A stretch of DNA of 64,000 nucleotides from Lachancea mirantina. Taxonomy: Eukaryota; Ascomycota; Saccharomycetes; Saccharomycetales; Saccharomycetaceae. The notes beneath the pieces are model-generated. The model ran no database searches and was not told the DNA's origin. It worked only from the letters and a program-made list of their open reading frames with translations. The stretch covers positions 317,926 through 381,925 of the forward strand of contig LT598463.1 in the NCBI GenBank assembly GCA_900074745.1, in the 5' to 3' direction. Below are positions 44,369-54,322 of the stretch, in pieces. The first letter of the stretch is position 1, and every line of letters begins with the position of its first letter. A program made the position numbers and the translations under genes.

Positions 44369-45040
44369 ATGAGTGCAAATATGGCCGCTACGGCTCGGTT
44401 CCGTCCAGCGGGATGGCTGCGTAAATCCGGTTATGCCCCTCAGGTGTTTCTGTTCAGAAACCTCGAGTCTGGTCAAGTCATCTACTCACAAGTGCCCGTC
44501 TTTTCACAGGCTCAAATCGATAAACTGTTCAAGAGACCAAATTGGGAGAATAAGAAACCTCTACCAAGACGTGATATTTGGAGATGCATGGCAGTTGTGG
44601 ACGTCCCAACTTATGAGACAGGCGTCACCTTGTACCAAAACCTTTGCCGATTGCGATACCTTCGTGACGTTAGCCAAAAAAAGACTGCAGAAGCATTTCG
44701 CAAAAGAGACGAGTATGGTCACGTTTGGTATTCGGGGCAGTACCGCCCCACGTACGCCCAAGAGGCCGTTGCAGACCTGCGCGAATCGCTTCGCGCTCTT
44801 GGCATACCCGGCGCGCTAAGGGCTCAAATACATTGGGAAGACAATTGGCGTATGGGCGATTTGGATAAACACTGGACTCCCGTGCTGCCCAACGTGACCC
44901 ACAACGTAATTACCAAGTTAGGGAACTCTGTCCGCGAGGAATCCCTCGTTCTCAGGGAGCTAGGAGAACGGGCTAAACAAGAATTTGCCAAGTTGCGTGA
45001 AGCCAAACAAGAGTCTGACGGCGTCGAAACTTTGGCTTGA
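44369..45040 (+). CDS. MHR1: MHR1, mitochondrial recombinase and large-subunit ribosomal protein (mL67)
   Basis: 223 residues (S. cerevisiae Mhr1: 226). It starts [20 protein letters not shown] and continues with the conserved [21 protein letters not shown] and DIWRCMAVV blocks; a second in-frame ATG five codons on is possible. Mhr1 pairs homologous DNA in mitochondrial DNA recombination and concatemer formation, and is also a structural protein of the mitochondrial large ribosomal subunit. Position before SUR2 on the same strand matches S. cerevisiae chromosome IV. Confidence 0.93.
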   Translation: MSANMAATARFRPAGWLRKSGYAPQVFLFRNLESGQVIYSQVPVFSQAQIDKLFKRPNWENKKPLPRRDIWRCMAVVDVPTYETGVTLYQNLCRLRYLRDVSQKKTAEAFRKRDEYGHVWYSGQYRPTYAQEAVADLRESLRALGIPGALRAQIHWEDNWRMGDLDKHWTPVLPNVTHNVITKLGNSVREESLVLRELGERAKQEFAKLREAKQESDGVETLA

Positions 45041-45427
45041 ACTCCGCATCCGCACCGCGTCCGCACTGCATCCGATCCCGCGTGTTCCCATCGTCACGCG
45101 GCGGCCGCGCGACTCCATGTAAATAAATTTCTTATTCGCGCCACGCTCTTCCATGCGATGGGGCCATCTGCTCGTATAGCAGACGCAACTCCTACGACCA
45201 AAAAAAAAAAGGAAGAAAGACAAACAAAGACGATCGCTCGGATCAACATCACCAGCTGTTTGCAGCTAACGAAGTTATTATAAATTGAAACTACTTTCCC
45301 GCTAATATGCCCATAAACCTAGTTTCTTTCTAGTTCTAGTGTCGTTTCTTTGTCTGGACACGTAGATCGTGAACTATTGAAATTTTGAAAAAATTCACAT
45401 ACTTGCAATTGCACCTCATCGACCCAA
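45041..45427. promoter_or_regulatory. MHR1 3' region and SUR2 promoter
   Basis: 387 bp between same-strand genes. The first part is GC-rich (CGCGGCGGCCGCGCG near 45098), unusual for a yeast 3' flank, followed by a poly-A tract (45200-45210). Confidence 0.5.
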
Positions 45428-46453
45428 ATGAATTTGGTGAACGAAACAGTTTCAGAGATGAACTGGAAATATAACGTTTTAGAGGGAACATTTGCCTTTA
45501 TGAACTCGCCAGTGGCACCACCGGTGGTGCTTACTCCACAGAAATCGCTTTTTCCGTGGATTTCCGACGGACATTTGGCGTTGTTATGTCCCGTGGTGGC
45601 TTATTGGACTCTTTCCATGATATTTCACGCGCTAGACACGTTTAAGCTGGCCGAACAGTACCGGATCCATCCTTCGAAAGAAGTTGCTTCAAGAAACAAA
45701 GCAAGTCGGCTTGAAGTTCTGCGGGAAGTGATCTTTCAGCATTTCTTACAAACAGTGACAGGCATAGTGTTCGTGTATTACGACAAAGTTCCGATGACCG
45801 GGTTCGAGGCCAAAGCCATGTGGGATTGGAGACGGACATTGCCCAGTTTTGTACCCAACGATCTCATTTATTTCGGCTACATGTACGGATTTCCACTTTT
45901 CAAGGTGATAATCGGATTTGGCATCATTGACTCATGGCAATATTGGCTTCACAGACTAATGCATGTCAACAAGACTTTGTACAAGCTGTACCATTCTAGA
46001 CACCACAGGTTGTACGTTCCATACGCGTACGGCGCGTTGTACAATGCCCCTACTGAGGGCTTTCTGTTAGACACCTGTGGTACAGGCCTTGCGGCTCTTT
46101 TGACCGGTATCACGCCAAGAGAACAAATCTTGTTATTCACTTTTGCTACGATGAAAACGGTAGATGACCACTGTGGCTATGCTTTGCCCTGGGACCCCTT
46201 CCAATGGTTGTTCCCAAACAACGCGGTGTATCACGATATTCATCACCAGCAATTCGGAATCAAGACCAACTTTGCGCAACCATTCTTCACCTTTTGGGAC
46301 AGTTTCTGTAATACCAAATATGAGGGTCTGGCCGAATACGAACACGCTCAAAGGAGGATAACGATTGACAGATACAAGAAATTTCTCGGTGAGAGAGAAA
46401 ACGAAAAAGCAGAAAGAATCAAGAAAGGTTTTAACGTCAAGAAAGACGAGTGA
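45428..46453 (+). CDS. SUR2: Sphinganine C4-hydroxylase
   Basis: 341 residues (S. cerevisiae Sur2: 349). It belongs to the fatty acid hydroxylase superfamily with the expected di-iron histidine clusters: HRLMH, HSRHHRLY and HDIHHQQFG. Several hydrophobic segments place it in the ER membrane. It converts dihydrosphingosine (and ceramides) to phytosphingosine forms. Its C-terminus is charged and lysine-rich (NVKKDE at the end). DPL1, which degrades the same bases once phosphorylated, is in the same window. Order MHR1-SUR2-ATP5 matches S. cerevisiae. Confidence 0.95.
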   Translation: MNLVNETVSEMNWKYNVLEGTFAFMNSPVAPPVVLTPQKSLFPWISDGHLALLCPVVAYWTLSMIFHALDTFKLAEQYRIHPSKEVASRNKASRLEVLREVIFQHFLQTVTGIVFVYYDKVPMTGFEAKAMWDWRRTLPSFVPNDLIYFGYMYGFPLFKVIIGFGIIDSWQYWLHRLMHVNKTLYKLYHSRHHRLYVPYAYGALYNAPTEGFLLDTCGTGLAALLTGITPREQILLFTFATMKTVDDHCGYALPWDPFQWLFPNNAVYHDIHHQQFGIKTNFAQPFFTFWDSFCNTKYEGLAEYEHAQRRITIDRYKKFLGERENEKAERIKKGFNVKKDE

Positions 46454-46626
46454 CCTACGCGTACGTAGCTAGCGGCTAGTCAAAATTTATATCTATTATT
46501 TTCTTTGAAGGTTTTGAGTGTGAAAGAGGCATGGGAAATCAAGCACATACCAAGTCACAGATGAAATGATGTGTATTTAGTATTAATACTTGGAATATTT
46601 GATATTTCTTTTCGTTATACATAACC

Positions 46627-47247
46627 CTAGATGGACTCGTTCAACACTTGGTTCAACTTCTGGATTTTTGACGCAATTGACAAGTCAATGGTGCGGTCTG
46701 CAATCTCAACAATCAAACCACCCTGTATGTCAGGGTTCACAGTGTTCTCCAATTTCAAAGTCTTACCTTGACCGACCAGATTGGATTGTGAGAGTGCCTT
46801 TTCGACTCTTTTGAGCAATTTGGAATCTAAAGGTTGAGCAGTAGTCACTGTAGCTTGAATTAAACCTTTGTAAGCGTCGGTTAGCTTGGCAAATTGAGAA
46901 GTCACGTCTGACAAAAGATCCAATCTGTTGTTTTCGCCCAAGACTTTTAGCAAATTGGACACGGAGGTGTCAAGATCCTTCTGTGATTTGGCCAAAGTGT
47001 CAACAACAACCCCTCTGTCAATAGAAGAAAGAGCCGGGTTACTCAAAATGGTTTGCAACTTGTTGTCCTTTGAGATAAGTTGAGCCAAGTCGTTTAGAGA
47101 CTTAGAAGCTCCTTCGATGGAAGAAGACTTGGAAGCTGCTGTGAACAAAGCAGTTGCGTATGTGCCATCAAGACCAAACAACTGCACTGGAGGTTTCACA
47201 CCTTTGGCGGCAGATGCAAGGGAACGTACAAACACTCTGGAAAACAT
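46627..47247 (-). CDS. ATP5: ATP synthase OSCP subunit, mitochondrial
   Basis: 206 residues from the ATG at 47247 (S. cerevisiae Atp5: 212). The start [20 protein letters not shown] is a matrix presequence. The body matches the OSCP/delta family: [16 protein letters not shown] near the N-terminus and the C-terminal [20 protein letters not shown] block. OSCP links the F1 head to the peripheral stalk. The frame upstream to 47334 lacks an ATG and is not used. A CCAAT box and a CACGTG site lie about 130-150 bp upstream. Confidence 0.96.
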   Translation of the reverse strand: MFSRVFVRSLASAAKGVKPPVQLFGLDGTYATALFTAASKSSSIEGASKSLNDLAQLISKDNKLQTILSNPALSSIDRGVVVDTLAKSQKDLDTSVSNLLKVLGENNRLDLLSDVTSQFAKLTDAYKGLIQATVTTAQPLDSKLLKRVEKALSQSNLVGQGKTLKLENTVNPDIQGGLIVEIADRTIDLSIASKIQKLNQVLNESI

Positions 47248-47376
47248 AATTGATCGATTTTGCCCCGTTTTAAGTAACTGGATCTGCTCTTCTAACAGAA
47301 TTACTCTCCTATCTGAAAATTTTGTTTTTCCCAATTCTCGTCTTCCAACCGTATAAGTGGGTTATCACACTTTATT

Positions 47377-47397
47377 ATTGGATGTAAATCACGTGAT
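47377..47397. promoter_or_regulatory. CCAAT box and Cbf1-type site upstream of ATP5
   Basis: ATTGG at 47377-47381 is a CCAAT box on the ATP5 strand; ATCACGTGAT at 47388-47397 is a Cbf1-type palindrome. In yeasts the Hap complex (CCAAT) and Cbf1 both control respiratory genes, which suits ATP5. Confidence 0.55.
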
Positions 47398-48026
47398 ATT
47401 CTCGTGATGTGCACGTGGCGATACGCATGACTTTGGAGGCAATTATGGGTAGCGCAGTGAAAGGAGCGATATGGAGCCCTTTAGAGACTTCAGGGAGCCT
47501 AGTTTCGCGTTGGAGAGACTTGGTTTTGATGTCGTTGAACTGCGCAAAGTCGTAAAAAATAAGGACTTTAGCGTTTTTTCGTACCTTTTGGCGAGTAAAG
47601 ACCAAAAGGCAATATAGTAGATAAAAGAAGACGTCACAGCATCAGGATGCCTCCCCTATGCCTCTTCAAACAAATTCGAGTTTAACGTTTGATGTGACCC
47701 AAATCTCAATCCGATCAGGAATTCTCACATTCCCGTCGCGGTGCAAACCCCAACAGGCCTCTAGCATCGCCCTGGACCCTCTAACTCTCTCGCTCAAAAC
47801 CAGTCTCAACTAATTTTTCATTAAAGGGGATAGTCATTCGCGACACTTTCAAGGAACTTAAACTTTGCCGCCACCGTTCAAATCTGAACGAAAACGTCGG
47901 AAAACGGCGCGCTTGATCAGTACAACGACCCTTACTATGTCTTTCGGCACCAATATCACCAGGTGGGTTCCCCTATAGCTTTCTTCTTCTTGTTTAACAA
48001 TGTCAATGATTAGGAGAGTTAGTAAA

Positions 48027-48039
48027 TCGGCGGCGGCTA
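48027..48039 (+). promoter_or_regulatory. URS1-like GC element
   Basis: TCGGCGGCGGCTA contains the GGCGGCTA end of URS1 with one extra CGG unit. It is about 170 bp upstream of BFR2. Only suggestive. Confidence 0.3.
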
Positions 48040-48087
48040 ATTTTGACGCTTTTATAGTTATGATTAAATCGCTTTGTACGGATAACT

Positions 48088-48120
48088 TTGAAAATTTTCA
48101 ATAGTAACCTGCGATGAGCT
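48088..48120 (+). promoter_or_regulatory. RRPE plus PAC pair upstream of BFR2
   Basis: TTGAAAATTTTCAAT (RRPE, 48088-48102) is followed 8 bp later by GCGATGAGCT (PAC, 48111-48120), 90 bp upstream of the BFR2 ATG. This paired arrangement marks ribosome-biogenesis genes in yeasts (Stb3 and Dot6/Tod6 targets). Confidence 0.8.
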
Positions 48121-48209
48121 CATGAGATGAGCTTTTGATGCGACAAACATAGCCAATAGAATTTGAAAAAGCGGTCCAAACCAGCATTTTCTAGCGATTA
48201 ATAGAATCT

Positions 48210-49808
48210 ATGGGCAAGTCACTTTCAGAGAAGATTTCTGCGATTGCAAACAAGCCGGTGGTTGCCGATTATGATATAGAAAACGCCGAGACCAATAGCT
48301 TCGAGCATAGAGAAGGCTCGGACGATGAGTTGGATAGTTCTGAAGATGAGCGACAAGCCAGTTCTCATTATGTTTCGGTAGGTAAATCCAAGCTGAAGGA
48401 CAAAGGAATACATTTGAGAGATGAGAAATATAAAGGTGCTAAAAGTTCGCGGAAAGCACTGTACGATGGCGACGACGACAGCGAAAGCGGTGAGAATAGT
48501 GAGACTGACAATAATTTAGATCGTGTAAGTGAGGATGTGGACGGTGTTGACAGTGACAGTGTTGACGATGACAGTGTTGAAGTTGAGAGTGTGGTGGAGA
48601 GCGTCTCAGAAAGTGACGCCTCTGAAGAGTTTGAAGACCCTGAATCAGACCAAGAAGAAGAAGATACAGAATACAAGAGAAAACGTTTGGCAGCATTAGT
48701 TCAGCAAGAGACGCAAACCGCAGTGAAAAGGCTTTCTGAGACATCGCGGCAGAATGCCTCCAAAGGTTATGCCATTTTAGAACAGAACAGACTTTTTGAT
48801 CAAATCTTGGACACTCGTATTAAGCTCCAGAAAGCGGTCACAGCAGCAAACGAGTTACCTCTCAGCAAGGATTCGTGGGAATTACATTTGAGAGAATCCA
48901 AGGGCAACAAACGTCTTTTGAAGGAAGCCATTGGGAAACTAAAAGACGTTATGGGCCAATTAATCGATTTCCGGGACGAATTCCAAATGAGAGACAACAT
49001 AAATCAAAATCCAGATTCCTTTTTGGATCACTCCGCAAAAAAGAGAAGCTATTCCGAGCTTTGCGAGCAAACGGATACGCTCGATGCCCAATTAAAAGTT
49101 TATCGTTCTGCAGTTCTCCAGAAATGGTCTCACAAGATTTTGTCCGCCTCGGGCAAATCAGCGCTTGCTTCGAGCAAATTTAAAGCCATTAATCAAACAG
49201 CAGACGTTCAAGTGAAAAATCAACTGGCCGACTTACCAAGACTTTTGAAACGAACCACTCTCAATAGGAGAAATGTGGTTCCACTCAGCTTTGAAGCTGA
49301 CTTGAACGCTGGCCTACTTGACAAATTGAAGAACACAACGAACAGCATGGATGCCGAATCTGATGACTTGGATATCCCCAAAAACTATGATCCAAGGCGA
49401 AAGGACAATACGACGATTGATACAAATGAAAATCCATATGTGTTTGATGATGAAGACTTTTACCGAATCCTGTTGAATGATCTTGTAGACAAGAAAATTT
49501 CCAACGCACAAACGGAATCGAGTGGTGTCACAATAGCTCTAACATCACGCTCCAGCAACAAACTGAAAAAGAATGTAGATACCAAAGCATCGAAGGGTAG
49601 AAAAATTAATTACAAAATTCAGGAACCTATTGCGAATTATGAGGCGCCTGTTAATGGTGGATTCAAATGGTCGGACGAACAAATTGACGAGTTTTTCGCT
49701 GGGCTTCTAGGACAAAAGGTTAGTTTCAGTGAAATTGACGAGCGCTTGGAACACAACTCGTCTGAAGACGATGACATTAAGAATGACGGTATTCAAATTT
49801 TCGGGTAA
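48210..49808 (+). CDS. BFR2: BFR2, nucleolar SSU processome component
   Basis: 532 residues (S. cerevisiae Bfr2: 534). It starts MGKSLSEKISAIANKPVVAD, close to the Bfr2 start. The first third is acidic with D/E/S runs (about 25-160), followed by the AATF leucine-rich region (KRLSETSRQNASKGYAILEQ near 180) and the C-terminal TRAUB-type domain (KGRKINYKIQEPIANYEAP near 460). Bfr2 works with Enp2 and Lcp5 in 18S rRNA maturation. The promoter has the expected RRPE/PAC pair. The order ATP5-BFR2 matches S. cerevisiae. Confidence 0.95.
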   Translation: MGKSLSEKISAIANKPVVADYDIENAETNSFEHREGSDDELDSSEDERQASSHYVSVGKSKLKDKGIHLRDEKYKGAKSSRKALYDGDDDSESGENSETDNNLDRVSEDVDGVDSDSVDDDSVEVESVVESVSESDASEEFEDPESDQEEEDTEYKRKRLAALVQQETQTAVKRLSETSRQNASKGYAILEQNRLFDQILDTRIKLQKAVTAANELPLSKDSWELHLRESKGNKRLLKEAIGKLKDVMGQLIDFRDEFQMRDNINQNPDSFLDHSAKKRSYSELCEQTDTLDAQLKVYRSAVLQKWSHKILSASGKSALASSKFKAINQTADVQVKNQLADLPRLLKRTTLNRRNVVPLSFEADLNAGLLDKLKNTTNSMDAESDDLDIPKNYDPRRKDNTTIDTNENPYVFDDEDFYRILLNDLVDKKISNAQTESSGVTIALTSRSSNKLKKNVDTKASKGRKINYKIQEPIANYEAPVNGGFKWSDEQIDEFFAGLLGQKVSFSEIDERLEHNSSEDDDIKNDGIQIFG

Positions 49809-49876
49809 GCTTATCTCAGTGGACGCATTGTGAGCCCGTCAGATTAATTAAATTACGTAGATTGAATTTTATAAAC

Positions 49877-51481
49877 TTAACCAGTTGCGATGCTGTCCAT
49901 ATCTATTTCCGCTTCCCTTTCTTCTCTTTCTATGAAGTTTTGCAATATCTCGCCCCAGTTACTTTTTCGGACGCATGCCATCAAGCACAGTGCCATAAGA
50001 AAAATGCCAACTCCGCAACCGTACCATAAACCTTTGAGTTCCAAATGAAGTGGACCAAATGCAAACCAATAGCTCAACGGTAGAGCGATAAAATAGTAGT
50101 TGATCACATTAATCAAACCTCCGAGCGCCTGACGACCCTGAGCCCTTAAAATGGCGGCATTGAAAGTTGCCAAACCGTCACATAATTGATTCAGAGCCAA
50201 AATAGGTAAAGCCCGAGCTGCCACTTCAATTATCTCTTTGTCCCGCGTAAACAACAAGCAAAGCCATCTCTTCCCAAACATGATGAGCAAGCAGTTGGTA
50301 ATCCCAATTATTGCCCCCAACAACCATGACGCTTTTACCGTTGTTCCGGCGTTTCGCAGCAAGCCAGAACCTATATAGTTAGCAATTCGAGTAGCAACAA
50401 CGCATCCCATGGCAAAGGGGATTTGGTATATTAAGGAACCCAAATTGGCGATGACAGACTGCGCTGCTATTGCTCTCACACCGAAATGCGTTGACATTAC
50501 AGTCAGGACTTCAAAAGAAAGATACTCGGATTCGATCATGACTAAACCTGGAAATGCAAGTCTCCAAATAGGACCCCAATTGGAAAACACACGCTTTAAA
50601 TGGAATGAACTCTCTAACACCGGATACCAACACTGTTTCGTAGTCGGAACAAAAAACAGACAATAAAGGAAGAGTATGATGGCCATTAACCAGTACGTTA
50701 TTGTTATCGCAATTGGGGCACCCACAAATCCATATCTCTTTGTCAAAAATATGCTGATAACAATATTGAGAGGAACATTGAACACCAACACCCAGGTACT
50801 AGCGTCAAATATGCCCTGAGCCTGAACGAATCGCTTGCCCGTTTCGAAAAAAATGAGCCCCGGTAACGCCAACGAGGTTATTCTCAAAAATACTTGGACG
50901 TTCGCCAAGAGGTCTTTCTCGGGAACCAAGTATTGTAACCATTTCTCGCAAGTCCACCACGAAATACAGATCGGAATCGCTGCGATTAAGATCATCGCAG
51001 TACATCTTTGGAAATAAAGTCCCACACGCGTGTATTTCTGAGCACCAAATGCTTGTGGGCATAGAGTATCCAATGCACTAGACATACCTTCGATAACTGC
51101 CAAGCCAGTAATGTTGAACGTCATCACGGCTAAAGACGCACTGGCGAGATCTGATGCTTTCCCCAAATGTCCCAAGATAAAAAGCGACGTCACGGCCAGC
51201 AAATATTCCATACAAAATGTTATTGTTATCGGTACCGAATAATACAGCAAATGGCTTATTTCTTTGCTGATCGAAGTCGTCAACGCATCATCATCGTCTA
51301 TATTACCTTCCAGATCTTCGTAATCGGGGCTGAAAAATCGAAATCTGTTCCCACAGGTCTCGTCCGAAGAAACAGATCTACCGTCGCTCAAATAACCAGT
51401 CTCATTGGCTCGAGAAATAGTCGAATAATCTCTATTATTTTGATCGTTGTTTGTTATTAAAGATGTATTACTAGAGCCCAT
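49877..51481 (-). CDS. ERC1: ERC1, MATE-family transporter
   Basis: 534 residues from the ATG at 51481 (S. cerevisiae Erc1: 581). About twelve hydrophobic segments in two related halves give a MATE (multidrug and toxin extrusion) fold; NITGLAVIEGMSSALDTLCP and the GRQALGGLINVINYY region are typical. The N-terminus (about 80 residues) is hydrophilic and Ser/Asp-rich. S. cerevisiae ERC1 gives ethionine resistance and raises S-adenosylmethionine; a substrate is not firmly known. A paralogous family (YDR338C) exists, but position between BFR2 and PIH1 favours ERC1. The frame to 51514 starts with TTG. Confidence 0.88.
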   Translation of the reverse strand: MGSSNTSLITNNDQNNRDYSTISRANETGYLSDGRSVSSDETCGNRFRFFSPDYEDLEGNIDDDDALTTSISKEISHLLYYSVPITITFCMEYLLAVTSLFILGHLGKASDLASASLAVMTFNITGLAVIEGMSSALDTLCPQAFGAQKYTRVGLYFQRCTAMILIAAIPICISWWTCEKWLQYLVPEKDLLANVQVFLRITSLALPGLIFFETGKRFVQAQGIFDASTWVLVFNVPLNIVISIFLTKRYGFVGAPIAITITYWLMAIILFLYCLFFVPTTKQCWYPVLESSFHLKRVFSNWGPIWRLAFPGLVMIESEYLSFEVLTVMSTHFGVRAIAAQSVIANLGSLIYQIPFAMGCVVATRIANYIGSGLLRNAGTTVKASWLLGAIIGITNCLLIMFGKRWLCLLFTRDKEIIEVAARALPILALNQLCDGLATFNAAILRAQGRQALGGLINVINYYFIALPLSYWFAFGPLHLELKGLWYGCGVGIFLMALCLMACVRKSNWGEILQNFIEREEREAEIDMDSIATG

Positions 51482-51692
51482 AACTCGAGTTTGAGACAAC
51501 GGAAAATTGTCCAAGTTTCACCGTTCAAATGGTCAAGTTTCAGAGATCGTGTGAATACTTCCAGTACTGAAATCACAGTCTTAAACGCCTTTTTAATACC
51601 TTTATACCTTTTTCAAGCTGTCTTATCAAAGTTGAAAAATTAATCTTTGTTAATCTTTCCATGATATGTATCTTAACTCCGAACATCGCGAG

Positions 51693-52712
51693 ATGAGCTT
51701 TCTGTTAAGACCATTGAACACAGACAACCCCGACGATTCGGACGGAATTGTCAAGATCGAACCAACCGCGGCGTTTACGATCAAATCCAAGCTTGCCTCC
51801 TGTTCTAAGCCCAATTTTTCACTTGGAGCCAAGGTTTTCATTAATGTCTGTTACGATGAGCAAGTGCCGAAACCGGACGTCGATTTTAACCCGAGTATCG
51901 TTTATCCCTTGATAATGAGCAATAGATGGGAAATTCCTATAGTTACGTCGCAAATGCGAGAAGATAGAGACAAGAAAGGTTCTGTTTGTTATGTGTGGGA
52001 CTGTTGTATCAATTCCAAGTGTATTCAGTGGATAGGCAAAGATTTACAATTACGTGAAATTTTGGTAGAATGGTGCATTGAGTCCTGTGAATTGCGCGAA
52101 GCGATTGAAATATCGAGAGATGCGATTTCATTCCCAAAAATGAAGAAAAAGGGTGATCATATTCCAGCGATTGAGGTACTGGCAAAGGAGCTGGGTCATA
52201 ATTTTGAAAAAGAGATCCAGATGTTTCAAGAACGGAAAAGCGATCCTACGGTCATTTTAGAACTTAGGCGAGATTTACTGGAAGGGGAGGATCCAGAGTA
52301 TTCTGATGATGATCGGTTGCCACCTCTATTCCCGCAAGCCGCTCCGGCTGAAGGTAAAAAACCATTGATTCAGGAAATTGAAAATTTGACACTTAGCCCT
52401 GGGCATGCGCAATTGCAAAGCGGAAGTTCCCAGCGTCACTTAAGAGATCTAAACTATAGTGTTATTATGGGTAAAGCAACGGAGAACGAAGCCAAAATTA
52501 AGATCGAAATTTGTTCCGAACTGGCCTCGCCAGACGACTACGACGTTACATACTGCAAAAGCGACAACAAACTTGTGATAAAAAATAAAGATCTCGATGT
52601 TCACAAATTAAAAACCATGGAGATTCTTTTGCCGCACTTGGTCTCTACTTATGAGCCGAGGATGGAAATGTCATTCATCAAAAGGGAAAACAAACTGTCT
52701 ATTCTTCTATAA
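51693..52712 (+). CDS. PIH1: PIH1, R2TP complex subunit
   Basis: 339 residues from the ATG at 51693 (S. cerevisiae Pih1: 344); that start gives MSFLLRPLNT, matching MADFLLRP. An in-frame ATG at 51666 would add nine residues. The PIH1 N-terminal domain shows KVFINVCYDEQVPKPDVDF and CYVWDCCINSKC (about 55-130); an acidic linker with a DDDRLPPLF stretch and a CS-like beta domain follow. The R2TP complex (Rvb1, Rvb2, Tah1, Pih1) helps assemble box C/D snoRNPs and polymerases with Hsp90; BCD1 in this window works in the same snoRNP pathway. It converges with PRO1 (23 bp between stops). Confidence 0.93.
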   Translation: MSFLLRPLNTDNPDDSDGIVKIEPTAAFTIKSKLASCSKPNFSLGAKVFINVCYDEQVPKPDVDFNPSIVYPLIMSNRWEIPIVTSQMREDRDKKGSVCYVWDCCINSKCIQWIGKDLQLREILVEWCIESCELREAIEISRDAISFPKMKKKGDHIPAIEVLAKELGHNFEKEIQMFQERKSDPTVILELRRDLLEGEDPEYSDDDRLPPLFPQAAPAEGKKPLIQEIENLTLSPGHAQLQSGSSQRHLRDLNYSVIMGKATENEAKIKIEICSELASPDDYDVTYCKSDNKLVIKNKDLDVHKLKTMEILLPHLVSTYEPRMEMSFIKRENKLSILL

Positions 52713-52735
52713 ATTCGCATTTTGGAACAATAAAG

Positions 52736-53995
52736 TTACTGATGCGGTGGGAATGCAAGGTTTTCTCTATGCGCAACGTATTCGCTATCAGCGTAACCCA
52801 AAGCGTTCTCGATTTCGCCACTTTGGAGTCCCTTGATCTTATTGATCTCAATGCTGTTGTAATTACAACGTGCTCTACCGACGGTCTGTAGAACGGCATC
52901 TGGATCCAGCGCTCCATCCGCGAGTCTTTGGCCAACTTTGAGATCAACGCATTCATTCTCATGAAAATGACCCTCGATATCTATAACTCCAGCAGGCAAC
53001 AACCCTGCCTTGTCCTTTCGGGTCAACGCAGCATATGCACCAGTGTCAATGACAATAGAGCCCTTGCTTAAAAGGCCATGAAGCATCCAAAACTCGCGAC
53101 TTTTCAAATGGTCTTGATTTTCATTGGCCACAAATCGTGTATGCAGTGGAACATCTGCCGCTTCCAACTTCCGAAGCTCTTGTTCTTGTAATTCGTCAGA
53201 ATCAAGGGCGTCGTTGGGTTCGTCCGCGTCTTGGCTTTGCATGTAAGACACTACTTTATAAATATTGCCTGGCTGTGTGCTTTTCATAATTATTGTGTTC
53301 ACGCCTGCGTTGGTCGCAAGCTCCGCCGCTATCAATTTTGTAGTCATACCACCTGTTCCGACGTCTGAACCGGAACCACTAGAAGTTTTGACACTAGGGA
53401 ACCCATTGGCAAGACTTGGAACAATGAGAATCGGTTTCGCATCAGGATTTGTTCTGGGGTTGTCCGTGTACAAGCAATCCACGTCAGTGAGAAGAAACAA
53501 GTAGTTTGCACCACACATCGCAGCGGTTATCGCCGATAATGTATCGTTATCACCAAATTTAATCTCACTCACGGAAAGAGTATCGTTTTCATTCACAATG
53601 GGCACTACCCCCATCTGCAAGAGTTCGTAAATCGTATTCTGCGCGTTTTTGTATTGAGTCCAATCCCGAATATCATTTCTAGTGATCAAAATCTGTGCAA
53701 TTCTTTGCCCAAATTGCGAAAAAAGAGAATCCCATCTTCCAATCAAACGGCCTTGCCCCACGGCAGCTATCGCCTGAATTTGGGATAAATGTTTGGGACG
53801 TTTGTCCATGTTAAGCGTCTTAAGACCTACTGCAATGCCTCCACTCGACACTATTATCACTTTATGACCCATTCTGCGAAGTTTGACCACCGTCTCAACA
53901 ATCAGCGACATAATTGCCAATCTGGGCTCTTTGGTCCTCTCATCCACGAGAGAAGAAGACCCCAGCTTAATCACTATGGTGAAGGTTCTTGTCAT
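52736..53995 (-). CDS. PRO1: Gamma-glutamyl kinase (proline biosynthesis)
   Basis: 419 residues from the ATG at 53995 (S. cerevisiae Pro1: 428). An amino-acid kinase domain occupies about 1-265 ([47 protein letters not shown]) and a PUA domain the C-terminus (about 300-385; [14 protein letters not shown]). It phosphorylates glutamate, the first and feedback-controlled step of proline synthesis. S. cerevisiae has a second, diverged copy (YHR033W) from the genome duplication; the single gene here sits beside PIH1 and CFT1, neighbours of the two copies. The frame to 54022 starts with TTG. Confidence 0.95.
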   Translation of the reverse strand: MTRTFTIVIKLGSSSLVDERTKEPRLAIMSLIVETVVKLRRMGHKVIIVSSGGIAVGLKTLNMDKRPKHLSQIQAIAAVGQGRLIGRWDSLFSQFGQRIAQILITRNDIRDWTQYKNAQNTIYELLQMGVVPIVNENDTLSVSEIKFGDNDTLSAITAAMCGANYLFLLTDVDCLYTDNPRTNPDAKPILIVPSLANGFPSVKTSSGSGSDVGTGGMTTKLIAAELATNAGVNTIIMKSTQPGNIYKVVSYMQSQDADEPNDALDSDELQEQELRKLEAADVPLHTRFVANENQDHLKSREFWMLHGLLSKGSIVIDTGAYAALTRKDKAGLLPAGVIDIEGHFHENECVDLKVGQRLADGALDPDAVLQTVGRARCNYNSIEINKIKGLQSGEIENALGYADSEYVAHRENLAFPPHQ

Positions 53996-54322
53996 AATGT
54001 TTTTCCACTTATAGAAACCCAATCTTCACGGAATTTTGTGCTTCAAATTCGGTAAATATGAGACCTATCGTGAATATTTAAAGCGATGGATTACGAGGTT
54101 GATAATCAACTGAAATGCTTTTATTAAGAGCCGGACTTGCTGATCTAAACGACAATGCGATGAGTCTTGATTTAATTAGTGATGATCGAAGAATTAGAAT
54201 AGTTCGTACACTATGATATTATGTTACAGAAACATCTTCGACCAACAGTTGGCCATCTAGTAAACAGTTTGATGATTCTAGCGAGTGATAAGACGGGACA
54301 AAGCAGGGCATCGGAGTTTGAG
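53996..54322. promoter_or_regulatory. Divergent intergenic region PRO1 / CFT1
   Basis: 327 bp between the two starts. A PAC core GCGATGAG lies at 54157-54164. The in-frame ATG at 54221, upstream of the accepted CFT1 start, falls inside this stretch. Confidence 0.5.

Larger units (their letters stand above)
47248..48209. promoter_or_regulatory. Divergent intergenic region ATP5 / BFR2
   Basis: 962 bp. The ATP5 side has CCAAT plus CACGTG; the BFR2 side has RRPE plus PAC; the middle has a URS1-like core (48027-48039). A 13-codon ORF at 47937 (MSFGTNITRWVPL) was noticed and not called. Confidence 0.6.

Noticed and set aside
47937-47978. ATG reading MSFGTNITRWVPL as a first exon
   Set aside because: Stops after 13 codons; no convincing 5' splice site or TACTAAC with a downstream coding exon before BFR2.
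54221-54322. Upstream in-frame ATG for CFT1
   Set aside because: The added 34 residues have no match to Cft1, while the ATG at 54323 reproduces the conserved start.
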